Source of the DNA: an uncultured Methanomethylovorans sp.
Lineage (GTDB): Archaea > Halobacteriota > Methanosarcinia > Methanosarcinales > Methanosarcinaceae
Reading direction: 5' to 3'
NCBI GenBank assembly: GCA_937968035.1
Contig: CALBTS010000588.1
Span: forward strand, 1 to 64,000
Length of the DNA: 64,000 nt
Shown: positions 16,444-28,600 of the stretch, in pieces
Layout: the number at the start of each line of letters is the position of its first letter
Position numbering within the stretch: the first letter of the stretch is position 1
Made by a program: the position numbers and the translations under genes
The notes under the pieces: generated by a model
What the model saw: the letters and a program-made list of their open reading frames with translations, nothing else
Databases searched by the model: none
Told to the model about the DNA's origin: nothing

Positions 16444-17844
16444 ATGAGGCCAATACGTCAAATGATACGTGACACTGCACACGCAATAGTTGTAAGGATG
16501 GATAGTAGCGTGTATGGTGAAACTGCATTCCCATACGGTGGAGTGACAGACACAACAGCAGCCTCTGTCACCGAGTATGATAAATCAGTAAGTTTGTTCC
16601 AGCGGACAATTTCGGATTCTGAACTCCACGAAACTTTTGAACGCAATCCACTGGCAAGCGTAATAGTATCAGACGTGGCAGAAGACACTTTTACCAGAGG
16701 ATTCACAGTACATAAAATAGATTACAACAGTTCAACTGGAGAGTACGAAGAGAAAAAGGACAAGAGCTTCAACACAAAGGTCCAGTTACTTCACGAGCAT
16801 TCATTAAAGCGAGAAGTATTGAAAAGCTACAAACTGGCACGTTTGTTTGGATACAGCCTACTCCTTCTTGGATACGACGACGGCTTAGACCTGTCACTAC
16901 CACCAAACCCAGGCGCAGAGATCAAGTTCGTACAGGCGATCTCAAAACGATGGATAGAAGAAATCGAATACGACAAAAATTCCCAGGGAGAAGTATACCT
17001 TCCGATAAGAATAAAAAGATATAAGATTCGCGCAGGCAGTGCAGCGACAAAGTTTATTCATCCACAAAGAGTAATCCACATAGAAAACCCCGGTATAAAC
17101 AGCATGATGACGGGTGTATCCGCCATACTGCCATGTTATGACGACCTACTTGTCCTGAAACATGTAACATGGGGTGCTGGGCAAACAATGTGGAGATCTG
17201 GTAACCAGCTGGTATCAGTAATTGCACCACCAAGAGCTGATCCTGCTCAGATAGCACTGATAGACGGTGCATTAAAAAACCTAAATGCTCAAAGTGCAAT
17301 CACCCTGCCGTATGGTGCTATAATGAATGCATACGCACCATCGGGCCTAAATCCAGAACCGTATGCAAAGATCCCTCTCAACAACATTGCAGCTGCTACA
17401 AGGATCCCAATTTCTATATTGATTGGTTCCCAAGCAGGCGCATTATCTGCATCCCTCACAGATCAGAGAGACTACGCAGGCACGCTTGCGAGCATTCAGA
17501 CAAACGTGCTTACCCCCATCCTCACCAAGCTATTCAAAAAGTTCATGCACACAGGTCAGCTTGAATCAACAGCATTCAAGATCGAATGGGCATCAACACT
17601 AACAATGTCCGAGGCAGAAAGGACACTCTCTGAATACAGGCAGGCACTCACAAAGAGGATCAACAACCAGACAGATGCAGAAGCTGCACAGGCAAGCGAG
17701 GAACGCAGTGTAAACGGATACACTGGCGCATACCCACAGGTAAAGGAATCTGAGTACACAAGCACCCAGAGCACACTCAACAATATGCAGACAAATGATC
17801 CTGGCACCGGTGCAACATATACCACGGTGCAGGCGGTGGTCTAA
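16444..17844 (+). CDS. portal protein, DUF1073-like
   Basis: Forms the dodecameric ring at the capsid vertex through which DNA enters and leaves. The 466 residues match the DUF1073-type portal layout: an N-terminal wing, FGYSLLLLGYDDG, then RVIHIENPG, and the helical stem/clip segment with IPISILIGSQAGALSAS and DQRDYAGTLASIQ followed by LTPILTKLFK. Length is normal. It is unusual that the portal lies some 12 kb from the terminase gene, with surface proteins and parA between them. Confidence 0.85.
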   Translation: MRPIRQMIRDTAHAIVVRMDSSVYGETAFPYGGVTDTTAASVTEYDKSVSLFQRTISDSELHETFERNPLASVIVSDVAEDTFTRGFTVHKIDYNSSTGEYEEKKDKSFNTKVQLLHEHSLKREVLKSYKLARLFGYSLLLLGYDDGLDLSLPPNPGAEIKFVQAISKRWIEEIEYDKNSQGEVYLPIRIKRYKIRAGSAATKFIHPQRVIHIENPGINSMMTGVSAILPCYDDLLVLKHVTWGAGQTMWRSGNQLVSVIAPPRADPAQIALIDGALKNLNAQSAITLPYGAIMNAYAPSGLNPEPYAKIPLNNIAAATRIPISILIGSQAGALSASLTDQRDYAGTLASIQTNVLTPILTKLFKKFMHTGQLESTAFKIEWASTLTMSEAERTLSEYRQALTKRINNQTDAEAAQASEERSVNGYTGAYPQVKESEYTSTQSTLNNMQTNDPGTGATYTTVQAVV

Positions 17845-18428
17845 TGGTAATACCAACAGTGAATTTTAACCTTACAGGCGGTGCTGCCCTTACGGGCATC
17901 AAAGCCACCAGGACAAGCGGTACAAACATCAAGGTTTCATGGGACCCGTCAACAGATGAATACCATAAACGATATGCCCTATACAGGTCCGATGACAATT
18001 TTGTAGCAAACTCCACGAAAATTGTCTCTACAACCAAAACAGAGTATGTAGATAAAGACACAGGAGTAGGCACATGGTCATATATGGTGAGAGATGTAGA
18101 CGAATTCGCCCAGGAATCCCCAGACTCTGACATAGTATCGGTTACAATGGCAGCACTGCTGCCTTATACTAACACCATGGACATCACCAGCGCAACCACG
18201 ATCAATTTTATAACTGAACTGGAACGACTGGCAAGCTCCGGATCGATAGAGAATCAGGGCCCAGAAGATCTGCTGGTAGAGTTCTCCTATGACGGTACAA
18301 CATATCCCAGGTCTATTACTCTTAGAATGCTTGACATGATCAACATCTCCGATTCAAAGAACCGGATAGCCATACACTCCATAAAACTGACAAGCACTGA
18401 CTCTAAAGTAAACGTGGTGGCGGTCTAA
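17844..18428 (+). CDS. FN3-like structural protein
   Basis: 194 residues. Residues about 15-105 form a fibronectin type III-like domain (IKVSWDPSTDEYHKRYALYR, WSYMVRDVD), followed by a second beta domain. FN3 domains are common in tail and surface proteins of tailed viruses. The start overlaps the portal stop (TAATG). Confidence 0.65.
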   Translation: MVIPTVNFNLTGGAALTGIKATRTSGTNIKVSWDPSTDEYHKRYALYRSDDNFVANSTKIVSTTKTEYVDKDTGVGTWSYMVRDVDEFAQESPDSDIVSVTMAALLPYTNTMDITSATTINFITELERLASSGSIENQGPEDLLVEFSYDGTTYPRSITLRMLDMINISDSKNRIAIHSIKLTSTDSKVNVVAV

Positions 18429-19357
18429 TGGAGCAACAGCGCAGCGCACTAACAGTACTCGGCAGAGATAGCAACGGAACGCCACGAACACTTGCAGTAG
18501 ATTCAGACGGGCAATTACTTGCATCTATGAAAGGCAATTACGGAGGAGCCAGCAAAACAATAGCAGTCGATGAAAATGGAAGGATGCTGGCTGATGCACT
18601 CCTCATGAACACGATGGAATTTGACTTTATGAAATACTACACTGGTTGCGATATGCGATTTTGTGTAGGAAACGACACTTTAACTAATTTTATATACCGA
18701 ATAAAATCGTTGAACTCTGCACTGAACGTGATCAGGTTCATAAGTGCATTCGGTTCATCATCCAGTGGATACTATCTAGTGTCAATGGGCGATGAAGGCG
18801 AACTATGCAGAAGTATAGGTATAAACGAAGCAGTAGTGGACAGACACGTACTCAAATTCGGAAACATTGGATCTGATTTCAACATATCGTTCGCAGACAG
18901 CACTGTAAGAGGTATCATAACAGACATAAAGACACCTTCAAACAGAGTATTAATTGACGAAGTAACATTTGTAGTAGGAGATGAAACAGACGAGGGATAC
19001 AAAACACTTGACTTCGACGGCGCAACCTATATCTCAAAAGTAATAACCGGTGATACTACAGTACTTGAATTCACGTTCCCCGAAACAGACGTAGATTCTA
19101 TTTGTTCACTTGGGGATATACTGATCGACACGCCATCAACTACAGGTGCATCTGCATACATGGAATATTATGCAGACGGCGCATGGACCCAAGCCCTCAT
19201 GCTCTCTTTAAACTCTTCTCCAGGTGCAACATGGAAATACTATGATTACGTACCAAAAACAGGAGTATCAAAATGTAGGATCACTATAATAAGAGGTAAT
19301 GCTGGGACAGTAACAGTCAACGTAAGAGATGTGTGTATACTAAAAACAGTGGCCTGA
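18428..19357 (+). CDS. hypothetical structural protein
   Basis: 309 residues. The N-terminus contains two similar short motifs (TLAVDSDGQLLAS and TIAVDENGRMLAD), then a beta-rich body. The start overlaps the previous stop (TAATG), and it lies within the virion-gene run, so a tail or head-surface role is likely from context. No family recognised. Confidence 0.65.
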   Translation: MEQQRSALTVLGRDSNGTPRTLAVDSDGQLLASMKGNYGGASKTIAVDENGRMLADALLMNTMEFDFMKYYTGCDMRFCVGNDTLTNFIYRIKSLNSALNVIRFISAFGSSSSGYYLVSMGDEGELCRSIGINEAVVDRHVLKFGNIGSDFNISFADSTVRGIITDIKTPSNRVLIDEVTFVVGDETDEGYKTLDFDGATYISKVITGDTTVLEFTFPETDVDSICSLGDILIDTPSTTGASAYMEYYADGAWTQALMLSLNSSPGATWKYYDYVPKTGVSKCRITIIRGNAGTVTVNVRDVCILKTVA

Positions 19358-19373
19358 ACAATTTAATGCATAC

Positions 19374-19417
19374 ATTAATATAACTTAAAGTGATTGGTTA
19401 TATTGCGTGTGTGAAGT
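19374..19417 (+). promoter_or_regulatory. TATA box plus GTG-stop leader
   Basis: TTAATATAA (about 19375-19383) is followed 23 bases later by GCGTGTGTGA and the ATG at 19418. Archaeal transcription usually starts about 25 bases after the TATA box, so this transcript would begin at the leader itself. This is one of the best-spaced copies. Confidence 0.6.
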
Positions 19418-19885
19418 ATGATCAGTGACAACTATATTTCTTCTCAAAACGGGTTTAGCCCGGTGCAGGACATCAATGGACTATTGGACGGTAGGATAAC
19501 AAAGATTGTCCACGTCCGGAAACTGCCCGCAAAGGGCAACACCTATACGTTGTGTGATAACGAATTTGCATACGGTAACATAACATTTAACACAGCTGCT
19601 AAACGTATCAAAAAGGCAGACCTTGTGACGGTGGCCGATCAAATCGGCATTACTCAGGACATGTTAGAAAGCATGTGGCCTAGACGCAGATACTACTATT
19701 TATACGATGTTTCAACAGCCAGATTCGGCAGACGAAGACCAATATCGGTCGTAACAAACGACGCGCCCTTTTTAAGAATCTCTAACACACCGCAAAAGAA
19801 ACATCTTGTTATCGATTCCACAAACGCAGAAGATATTGACAGGCTGCCATATCCTCTTAAACTGAAATTGGTGTCGATGGAGTGA
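19418..19885 (+). CDS. hypothetical protein, virion module
   Basis: 155 residues, no cysteine pairs, signal or membrane segment. A basic patch MWPRRRYYYLYD lies in the middle. The start is preceded by GTG-TGA-AGT. I do not recognise a family; location between structural genes suggests a connector or tail-related role. Confidence 0.6.
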   Translation: MISDNYISSQNGFSPVQDINGLLDGRITKIVHVRKLPAKGNTYTLCDNEFAYGNITFNTAAKRIKKADLVTVADQIGITQDMLESMWPRRRYYYLYDVSTARFGRRRPISVVTNDAPFLRISNTPQKKHLVIDSTNAEDIDRLPYPLKLKLVSME

Positions 19886-19889
19886 AACA

Positions 19890-20534
19890 ATGGTTACGAA
19901 AGGAGCAGAAGCAACTGTACCGTTCAAGATGATAGATGCAGTCACGTATGAGCCAAAACCGCTGCTCACAGTGACAGTACAAATATCCAAGGATGGTGGC
20001 AGTTTCACTACTACAACCAATTCCCCGGTAGAAATAGGAGATGGGTGGTACTATGTTGTACTCACAGCAGATGAAACCAACTGCGGTGAACTAATAATTA
20101 AAGCAACCTCTCCAGGTGCACTGCAGTCAGACGGCACATTGTCCCCTACAGTGCCAACTGAACAAATAACTTCTACCACTAACAACACCTATGAAACCAA
20201 CACCATCACTGAATACACCACAAAAATGGGTGGAAGCAGTGGTAGAGCAGCTGCAATGTATAGCCAGTGTGCATGGATGGACAAGGACATCAAACTGGTA
20301 ACTGGGCATTTCAAAGAATTTGACAAGAGAATGGACCAGGTAATGGCAGATCGTGATAAAATTGCAACATTGTCCATGTCACTTGCTATGATGGAGTCGA
20401 AATTCGACACAGAAGTAAAAGAAATCAAAGACAGCGTAGCAGAACTGATCGATTCAGTGGATAAACTCGTAAAACTAACGATGACGAGAGCAACTGCAGA
20501 CGAACTGGAGGGCTTATTAAATGGTTCTAACTGA
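19890..20534 (+). CDS. Ig-like plus coiled-coil structural protein
   Basis: 214 residues. Residues 1-90 form a beta domain resembling a BppU/Ig-like N-terminal domain (PFKMIDA, VQISKDGGSF, GDGWYYVVLTADET), followed by a Thr-rich linker and a C-terminal coiled coil (about 135-205). This N-terminal pattern is common in phage baseplate or fibre-base proteins, which supports an attachment role. It overlaps the next gene by 14 bases. Confidence 0.65.
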   Translation: MVTKGAEATVPFKMIDAVTYEPKPLLTVTVQISKDGGSFTTTTNSPVEIGDGWYYVVLTADETNCGELIIKATSPGALQSDGTLSPTVPTEQITSTTNNTYETNTITEYTTKMGGSSGRAAAMYSQCAWMDKDIKLVTGHFKEFDKRMDQVMADRDKIATLSMSLAMMESKFDTEVKEIKDSVAELIDSVDKLVKLTMTRATADELEGLLNGSN

Positions 20535-22614
20535 CGAAGAGATCAGACAAGAGATCAGAAGGAAAAGAGACCAGGCTGTACAGCAGGCAACTGCAGATGC
20601 TATGCTGGTAGAGGAACTAAATAGAGAGCTGGAAGATACTAAACAAAAGATAGCAGTCACCAAAAAGATCCTAGCAGATGCAAATCTGGAACTAACTGAC
20701 CGAAATGCCGAGCTAAGACACAGACAAGAGGTTTACGATTCCACTACAGGTGCTCTCTACAACGAACTGACCTCCTCAGAAGCACACATGGCTGCTATAA
20801 TGGACCAACTGGATGTAATAAAGTCAAAAAGTTACAATGCAAAGACAGAAATACACAGTACAGTAACCGACCTCGCGGATACGCTGAGAGCTATCTCATT
20901 AGATGTAGCTGCTACCCTCAGATCCTTCGAAAAAGTAACGAACAGGTCACTAATTGTCAACGACAAGGTAGAATTAACAGCTATCATTCAACTAAACCCA
21001 GGTGTTGTAATACTTGCAGAAGACGAAAATGGACTTATTCACACTATAGACAACCGAGAATCACGCACCAGGGCCATAAATGACGCAATTACAACTGAAA
21101 AACAGGGAAATGTACAACCTTTCCGCTTTGTCAGGCCACTAACACCCATATCAAGTATCAATGGTGGCACAATATGCACCGTAGAAGCACTGTCAGATGC
21201 TTTATCAAGCTATACAAGATGGGCAGAACAGATCCCAAAGGGAGTAATTATAAGCCCAGCACACGGCGGAGTGAGGTTACAGGTCCACAAACAAGGTCTA
21301 AAGGTAGCCATTTTTACAGAAGATATGGTAGATATAGCCAATAGCCTGCCAACAATAACTGAATCAATCAGATTGGTACCACACGAGTTCGTAATAGATA
21401 CCATCCTGGAGATAGGAACAGGGTCAAGAGCACTGAAAAAGTCAGAAATAATGGGTGTAATCCAATTCAACGACTCGACACTGGAACAAAAATCAAACCT
21501 CATAGTGACAGATGTACTCTGGATGGATGGAAAAGACTGCCACGGAGATTCATTTGAAGAAAGAATGAACAAAAGAGCAGTGTTCCTGGACAAATATCGC
21601 AATTTATCCCCTTCAAAACTGATGAAAGTATACTCAAAACACGATGCTATAGCTGCAATAAACAACGCAAGCCATGTGCCAAACTCGGTGGGTGCAATGA
21701 TCTACCACCCAGAACACATGTACAGCCTCACAGGATCAACCCCGATGGCAATGGAATACAGGCCAAAAAAGACACTGGTGGTAAAAGTCATACATTCAAC
21801 GGAAGTAGGAAAGAACAGTGAAAAATGGGTACACGATTGTGCTGTAACAGACGAGAACGGCGTAGAATATTTCGTAGGAAAAACAGATATCAACACATTT
21901 GCAGCCGGAACTGATGCACTAAGGGTAGAATTTGATAAACTCCTAAAGTACATCGACCCCACAACTGAGCAACCACACTTCAATTGGATAGGCGCAGTCA
22001 CTAAAGACACTGCCAGACTCAAAGAAGTAAGCTCAATCGAAGAAGCAGAAATGTACTCGATGGTGGACGGATGCAACGAAGTGCGTTATAGGGCCGTACC
22101 AGAACTGGGAGTACACATCGAAGAACTAGAACTGCCAATGGGTGAAGTGATAACAGCAGATTGTGCATGTCACGCACGTAAAGAAGACGAATACATGGAG
22201 ATGGAATTCAAGCTCAAAGAGCAATCCTATGTAATAACACTTGACGGAGATCAAAAAACACGCAGCAAGTATCACCTATTAGTGCAGCTACCAACAAAGA
22301 TAGTGGATTTCGAGACAACGCTTAACCCATCAAATCAATACCCCTGCACTGCAAAGAAGCTGACAGCACAAAAACTACTCTGGGATACAGTTGGTGAACT
22401 CTCTCCGAGACACAAATTGAATGACGGCAACCGCCAAAAAAGCAGAATAGTCACAGTAGACCAGGGAATTTGTAGGATCTACACAGACGGTGACATGGAC
22501 TATTCAATGAAAATGGTACTAACTGGTGAATTTATGAGTGGAAATTTCATCGCATCAAGACTGAACAACTATACTGATACATGGGAAATTACTAAAGAAG
22601 AGGTGGTACAATGA
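20521..22614 (+). CDS. long coiled-coil structural protein
   Basis: 697 residues. An N-terminal coiled coil (about 5-130, repeated Glu/Lys/Leu heptads) is followed by mixed alpha/beta domains without recognised motifs. It shares the N-terminal coiled coil style with fibre proteins that trimerise. It overlaps both neighbours by a few bases, so it belongs to the same translational unit as the 2635-residue protein. Confidence 0.65.
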   Translation: MVLTDEEIRQEIRRKRDQAVQQATADAMLVEELNRELEDTKQKIAVTKKILADANLELTDRNAELRHRQEVYDSTTGALYNELTSSEAHMAAIMDQLDVIKSKSYNAKTEIHSTVTDLADTLRAISLDVAATLRSFEKVTNRSLIVNDKVELTAIIQLNPGVVILAEDENGLIHTIDNRESRTRAINDAITTEKQGNVQPFRFVRPLTPISSINGGTICTVEALSDALSSYTRWAEQIPKGVIISPAHGGVRLQVHKQGLKVAIFTEDMVDIANSLPTITESIRLVPHEFVIDTILEIGTGSRALKKSEIMGVIQFNDSTLEQKSNLIVTDVLWMDGKDCHGDSFEERMNKRAVFLDKYRNLSPSKLMKVYSKHDAIAAINNASHVPNSVGAMIYHPEHMYSLTGSTPMAMEYRPKKTLVVKVIHSTEVGKNSEKWVHDCAVTDENGVEYFVGKTDINTFAAGTDALRVEFDKLLKYIDPTTEQPHFNWIGAVTKDTARLKEVSSIEEAEMYSMVDGCNEVRYRAVPELGVHIEELELPMGEVITADCACHARKEDEYMEMEFKLKEQSYVITLDGDQKTRSKYHLLVQLPTKIVDFETTLNPSNQYPCTAKKLTAQKLLWDTVGELSPRHKLNDGNRQKSRIVTVDQGICRIYTDGDMDYSMKMVLTGEFMSGNFIASRLNNYTDTWEITKEEVVQ

Positions 22615-25600
22615 CTATAAGATCCACCACTATAAACCTTCTCCAGACAAAAGAAATCGGGGATCTGAAAATACGATACCTGGCCGGTGTGGGCACAAAC
22701 CGCGCCACGGTTACGCTGACCTTCTCTGACGGAAAGTCAGAACCCGCAGTACTCACGCTTAATCAGAAATACACTGTATCGCATGCAAATGGAATTCTCA
22801 GCTCACTGGGTCTCACGTCCAAACCAACCTATGGAATAACACTGCGAGAAGTGCAGATGAATGGAACGTGGAGGTACATAAAAGTAGAAGTGGACGACGG
22901 GCGAACCGTAACCCAGTACGGTGCAATTAGATTCGTAACAAGCCCAACTGGTGCAAAAGTGTACATAGACGGTCACCTAAGACCCGGAAAAACACCATGT
23001 ACACAGAGTCATATAAAAGTGGGAACACATGACATAAAACTAGAGTACAACGGTGCAGTCTATAACACCAAAGTAACTGTAAACGAATATAACAACAATG
23101 ATAACCCAGTCCCCGTCAGTTACAACTTTGCAAACCAACCAGGATCCATCTATGTAGTGTCCTCTCCAGGTGGTGCATACGTAAGCATAGACGGAGTAAG
23201 GCAGACAGGAACTACCCCAAGGGTATTCAACAATATAAAAACAGGATCGCGAAGAGTAAGAATAGAACTGTCCGGTATGGCTGCCCAGGAACAAGTAGTC
23301 AATGTCGCAAGTGGTAAACAAACAAATGTTGCTTTCACATTCAAGACAACCGGCCAAATAGTATGTACAAGTTCTCCCACAGGTGCAGACATATATCTGG
23401 ACGGAATTCTACAAAAAGCAAAAACCCCAGCTACTATAACAGGTGTGAGGTATGGTAAACACACAGTAGAATTCAGGAGAGCTGGCTACCAATCAAAATC
23501 AGTGAGTGTTACTGTACCCGGAGGTGGATCAGTAACTGCCTCAACAACACTCATACAAGCCATATTAACAACCAAACTGACAATTGCACCATCAGTATCA
23601 TCTGTGGCTGAAGGCACCCAGATGAAGTTCACTGGGAGACTACTGACAACGGACAACAAACCTATCGCCGGTGCACGGATCCTATTCTACAAAGACACAA
23701 CCATTAACACACAACTAAAAAATAGCGGAACTGTAATACAGGCAACCACTGATAAGTTTGGTAATTACACAGTGATCTGGAACGCTGACAATTCCAACCT
23801 GTTTGCGACAACAACTCATTATTTCTACGCAACATACGCAGGAGTGTCAGGCGGATATAAATCATGTAGATCTGACAACTGTAAGGTAACCATCACCCCA
23901 CAAGCCAATCAGCCAACAAAGATAACATTAACAGTATCCCCTACATCGGCAAGAGCTGGTACAACCATTAAGTTTGCAGGCGTAGTGAGACACGCTACAA
24001 AGAACACCCCAATTCCAGGTGCAAAATTAAAGTTCTACTGGGTAAGAACAGGATGGCCGGACTCACCACTAAAAGACAACAATGTAGAAATAACAGCCAC
24101 TACAAACAACCTCGGCCAGTTCACAGCAACGTGGATGGCGCAGGATCTGGACGGACAGCCGGACACAGATTCGTATGGATTCAAAGCAGTAGTACAAAAA
24201 ACCCCGATCTACGGCACATCAGAATCCAAACCACCAGTATATGTGTCGATATCCCCAGGAACAGGATCGTTTGAATGCGTAACAACCCCATCGGGTGCAA
24301 CAGTACTCATAGACGGAAAACAGCAATCCGGTGTAACACCCAGAACATATACTGGAATATCAGTAGGCAAGCATTCAATCGAATTCAGGTTACAGGGATA
24401 CCAGAATTACAGTATTCCGGTAGCCACAATTGCCACTAATGGTGCAAAAACCACCGTATCCGCAAAGTTGATCGCAACTATAAAAGACACGGTATTGACA
24501 CTAAACTCCCCCGGAGCAAGCACAACAGTCGGCACCAGGCTTCCCCTAACAGGCACATTAAGGGATTCAACTGGAAAACCAGTGCCCAATGTAACTATAG
24601 AGTTCTACAAACAAAATTCCAGCGTGTTGCTAGACAAGCCGCTGATGAACGAAAACGTAGCTTTAAAAGCAACAACAAACTCAACTGGGCTGTTCACTGC
24701 ATCATGGGTAGCAGCAGACATGAATCTTACGGGCACTGCATCCCACAAGATATATGCCAAGTTCGCAGGAAATTCACTGTACAAGGCTGACAATTCAAAT
24801 ATTCTGGACATTGCAGTGAATCCAAAAATAGCCGCAACAACAGTCTTGCAGTTAAAGGCATCCACCTCGGCTGCGTTGGTTGACACTCCAGTAGTGCTGA
24901 GTGGTACTCTCCGCGCAGCCAACGGACAAGCTGTGCCCAATGCAACAATACGGTTCTACGATCAAACATATCCAGTAGCCGAAACTACACTAAAGAACGG
25001 ATCAGCACAACTCACAGCAACAACGAATTCATTGGGTGCATTCTCAGTTCAATGGAATGCAAAAATGATGTTGCCACTCGTCAGCTCAGACCCGCTGAAC
25101 ATAGTAGCGAAATATGCAGGATCTGTGGATTTCAAAGCGGCCACATCAAATGAAATATTGTTGACGGTATCATCAAAAGAAGCAGTGACTCCAACACTCT
25201 CACTGACTGTATCACCATCAACAGTTGAGGTAGACGGCACTGTAACCATGTCCGGATACTTATTGGACCCTGTACAGAACAAAGGCATAGCAAATGCAAA
25301 GGTATCACTCCTGGACAAAGACGATGTACTAAACCTAACCAACGACACTTTGGCAACACTAACAACAGATTCACGTGGCAATTTCACATACCAATGGAAA
25401 GCAGCACACGAGACATGGATGAACTCATCCAAATCCACGATAGAAGTGTATGCACGGTTCGATGGAACACAGGAATACCGGAAAACCACATCAAATGTAA
25501 GAGTGGTTACAATACAGACAGTTGGCAAGGCAGTATTATTTGACTCTTCTCCAGTGGGTGCCAACGTAGACATTGATGGAACTCCAGCAAAAGATATATT

Positions 25601-28600
25601 CGGACCACGTACAGTAACACCATTGTCAGTAAGAATAAAAGACGGAAACCACACAGCAAAATTCTATTTCACTGCTCAAAACTCTCCTGGAAGTGAGTAC
25701 GAAAGTCCCATCACAGTACAGTTCAACGTATCCGCAAGTGGTGTAACAGTCAACGGCACAAAAACAAACGGGTCAGTAACAGCAATGTGGGAATCCGAAT
25801 CAGTATGTACAAAACTAGGAATCCCACTTACAAACTGTACAAACAACCCGATAATTTTCATGCTCGACCTGGTAATACCCCTGAGAAGTATTACAAAGAT
25901 ATTAACGGGCAAAGATGTGGACGGAAAACCGGCAACAGCTGGAAAACTCGACTACACATGTGCAGCATTGTTCTTCTTGCCAGTTGGCAAGGTTACATCA
26001 ATATTCGGTAAACTGGGACTAAAAGCAAGTTCAAAAGGATCAGCAATAGCAGAAGCAGTAACCAAGAATCCACGACTTGCTGACGTACTCAACGATGCTC
26101 TGTTCTTCAATAGAGTGGGTGCTATGACAGACTCACAAATAGATGAGTTCATGTCAATGATATCCAAAATAAGAAAAAAATCAGCAACACTTGCAGAGCT
26201 GGACGAAATTTCTGATTTGTTGGCAAAAGTCCCGGCAACAGAAGTTAGCATGGACGTACTGAACGCAATGAAAACACAGTTACTAAAAGTATTCCCAGAT
26301 CAGCAAGCAGCAAGAGTACTCGAACTTATGAGAAGAACGGTGCCAACGACCGAGTATGGAAAAGAAATAGCTGAACAATTCGGAGAATTCATAGCAGGGA
26401 CAGCAGTACCCTCGGTAGATGACATGGCAAGACTAATGGATTACGCTAACACAAATCCAGACGATATGATCACTCTGATGAGGAATTTGGGGAAAGCACA
26501 AGTAGATGTTGTAATAAAAAAGTTAAAACTGTTAGGCCCAACTGGAGATACAACTTCCACATTTTTGAACGTAGCAGCAGATGTAGTATTCAAAGACAAT
26601 CAACTTATTTCGGATAGATTATTCCACAACTATGGGACAGTCTCAAACTTCGTAAGCAGTTTAGGGAAATTCCACCGAGCTGCACTCAACGATGCGACCA
26701 TACAAAAATACGCAGTGTACCTCCCAGTATATCTTAAAAGGCTATCGGAAACACAATACGATGCACTATATAGACTGGAACCAACCGTTGCGCAGGGAGT
26801 AGCAGAGGACATCATAAGAATGTTCAACAATGTCGCATACACTGGCTACAAGCCAGCCGAAGTGGTCAAATCCGGATTGGACAAAGCATGTGCTCACATC
26901 ATATCCAAACCAGAATTACTGAGGACAGCAACATCAAAGATCCAGAATGTGTTGGATGCAACCCAATCAATGGCAAAAGAAATCACCAACGTAGCCGACA
27001 CCAGTACAATAACAACAGCAACAGAGATACTGGAAGACGGCCTAAATGTGATAAGATCAGCAGACTCAACGGTATCATATTCAGCACTTGGTAACACGTT
27101 CGAAGCATTCACTAAAGCATCCAGGTTCAAGTATTCAGCCGCAAAGACAGCAGCCACTTCAATAGCAGACATTAGTAAGTCAGCCCTGGACGAAATGGTA
27201 GAACTCCCCACAAACAAAGGCCAGTTGGTAAGTAAGTACAGTGGATTCACCCCGGAAGCAATAAGTGCAAGAGTAGCAGGAGTACTCGATGACATACCAG
27301 CCAGTGCATCCAACGCGGGTTCGATGGTAAAAGAGGGAATGGACGAGATATTAGCCTCACTACACAGTGCTGCAGAAGCACTGCGGAAAGGCGGAATCTT
27401 TGTAGACGAATCAACGCTACAGAAAGCATCAACAACTACAAAGAAAATACTATCAGCAGCAGACAACATAGTGTCACCGACAACTCCGAGTGGACCAATT
27501 GTGACCCCGATCAAATCAGTGCTTGATAACCTATTCGGTGAACTAAACAAATTCAGCAAGGTAGAACAACAGGGATCTCTTGCAGTACTCAACAACATAA
27601 TAGATGCACTCGATGAAGCATCAAAAATGGTCACATCCGGCGGAACAAAGCTAACAACATTCATGGAATTCAGGCACAGCTATGTACTAAGCCGATTCGC
27701 AGATGAAATGGCAGAGCTGGCAACATCGCAGAAAACGGCCAAAGCTGTACAAGGAATAGCAGATGACATAGTTGACAACATGGACGAAATGATATCGTTC
27801 CTAAAGTCGAAAGGAATTACCATCAAAGATGCAGGTTCAGTGAAATCTCCAATCCTGAAAGATATATTCAAGAAACTCGACGATGTAGACGTGCCCACAA
27901 CTCCAAAAGTCCCAGATATACCAACTGTTCCAGACGTACCAACCGTTCCCAAACCACCAGAAGCTGTATCAGATTTCGTGAAGAACGCAGTTGATTTCTT
28001 CAATAAGCTGGAAATGGGATACAGCCTGAAAATAAGCAGAGGAACAATCGACGAAATTATTGAAAGAACAATATCTGACCCAGGAGACATGATTAAAGTA
28101 GTGGACGAGATCTCTGTAAGCAGAGTAATGGACAACTTGATGAGGTACGGCAACGACGGGAAGTTTTTGTCCACTTACATAAGGACAATCAAAGGAATAA
28201 CTGCCCACCAAACACAGTTAGGAGAATACTACCAGCCATTTGTAGCCGCAACCGGAAAAGCAGCAAAGCGGCTATTACAGGAAGGTGGAGATTACAAGCA
28301 GCTAGACACAATGTGGGATGCAATGTTCGATGGATTTGGTGCAATGAAAAAGTTCGACGAAATACTAGGAACAAAGTACTACAGAGAACTATATCTTACA
28401 GTGAACCAGCTCGGAGCGACCAGTCCAAAAGCATGGATGAACGTGCTAACAAACAATCTGATCACCAGATACTTAAAACGATTGACACCAAAAACAGCAG
28501 GTGGAAAGGCATGGATGTTATGGGCTGCTTATGAAATCACGTACCTATTACTAAAAACAGCAGGTATAGCACCAGGCGACCAGAAATATACTGTCAAGGA

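Noticed and set aside
26894-27664. Minus-strand 256-codon open frame
   Set aside because: Shadow of the giant plus-strand protein; low-complexity composition and no ribosome site or neighbours on that strand.
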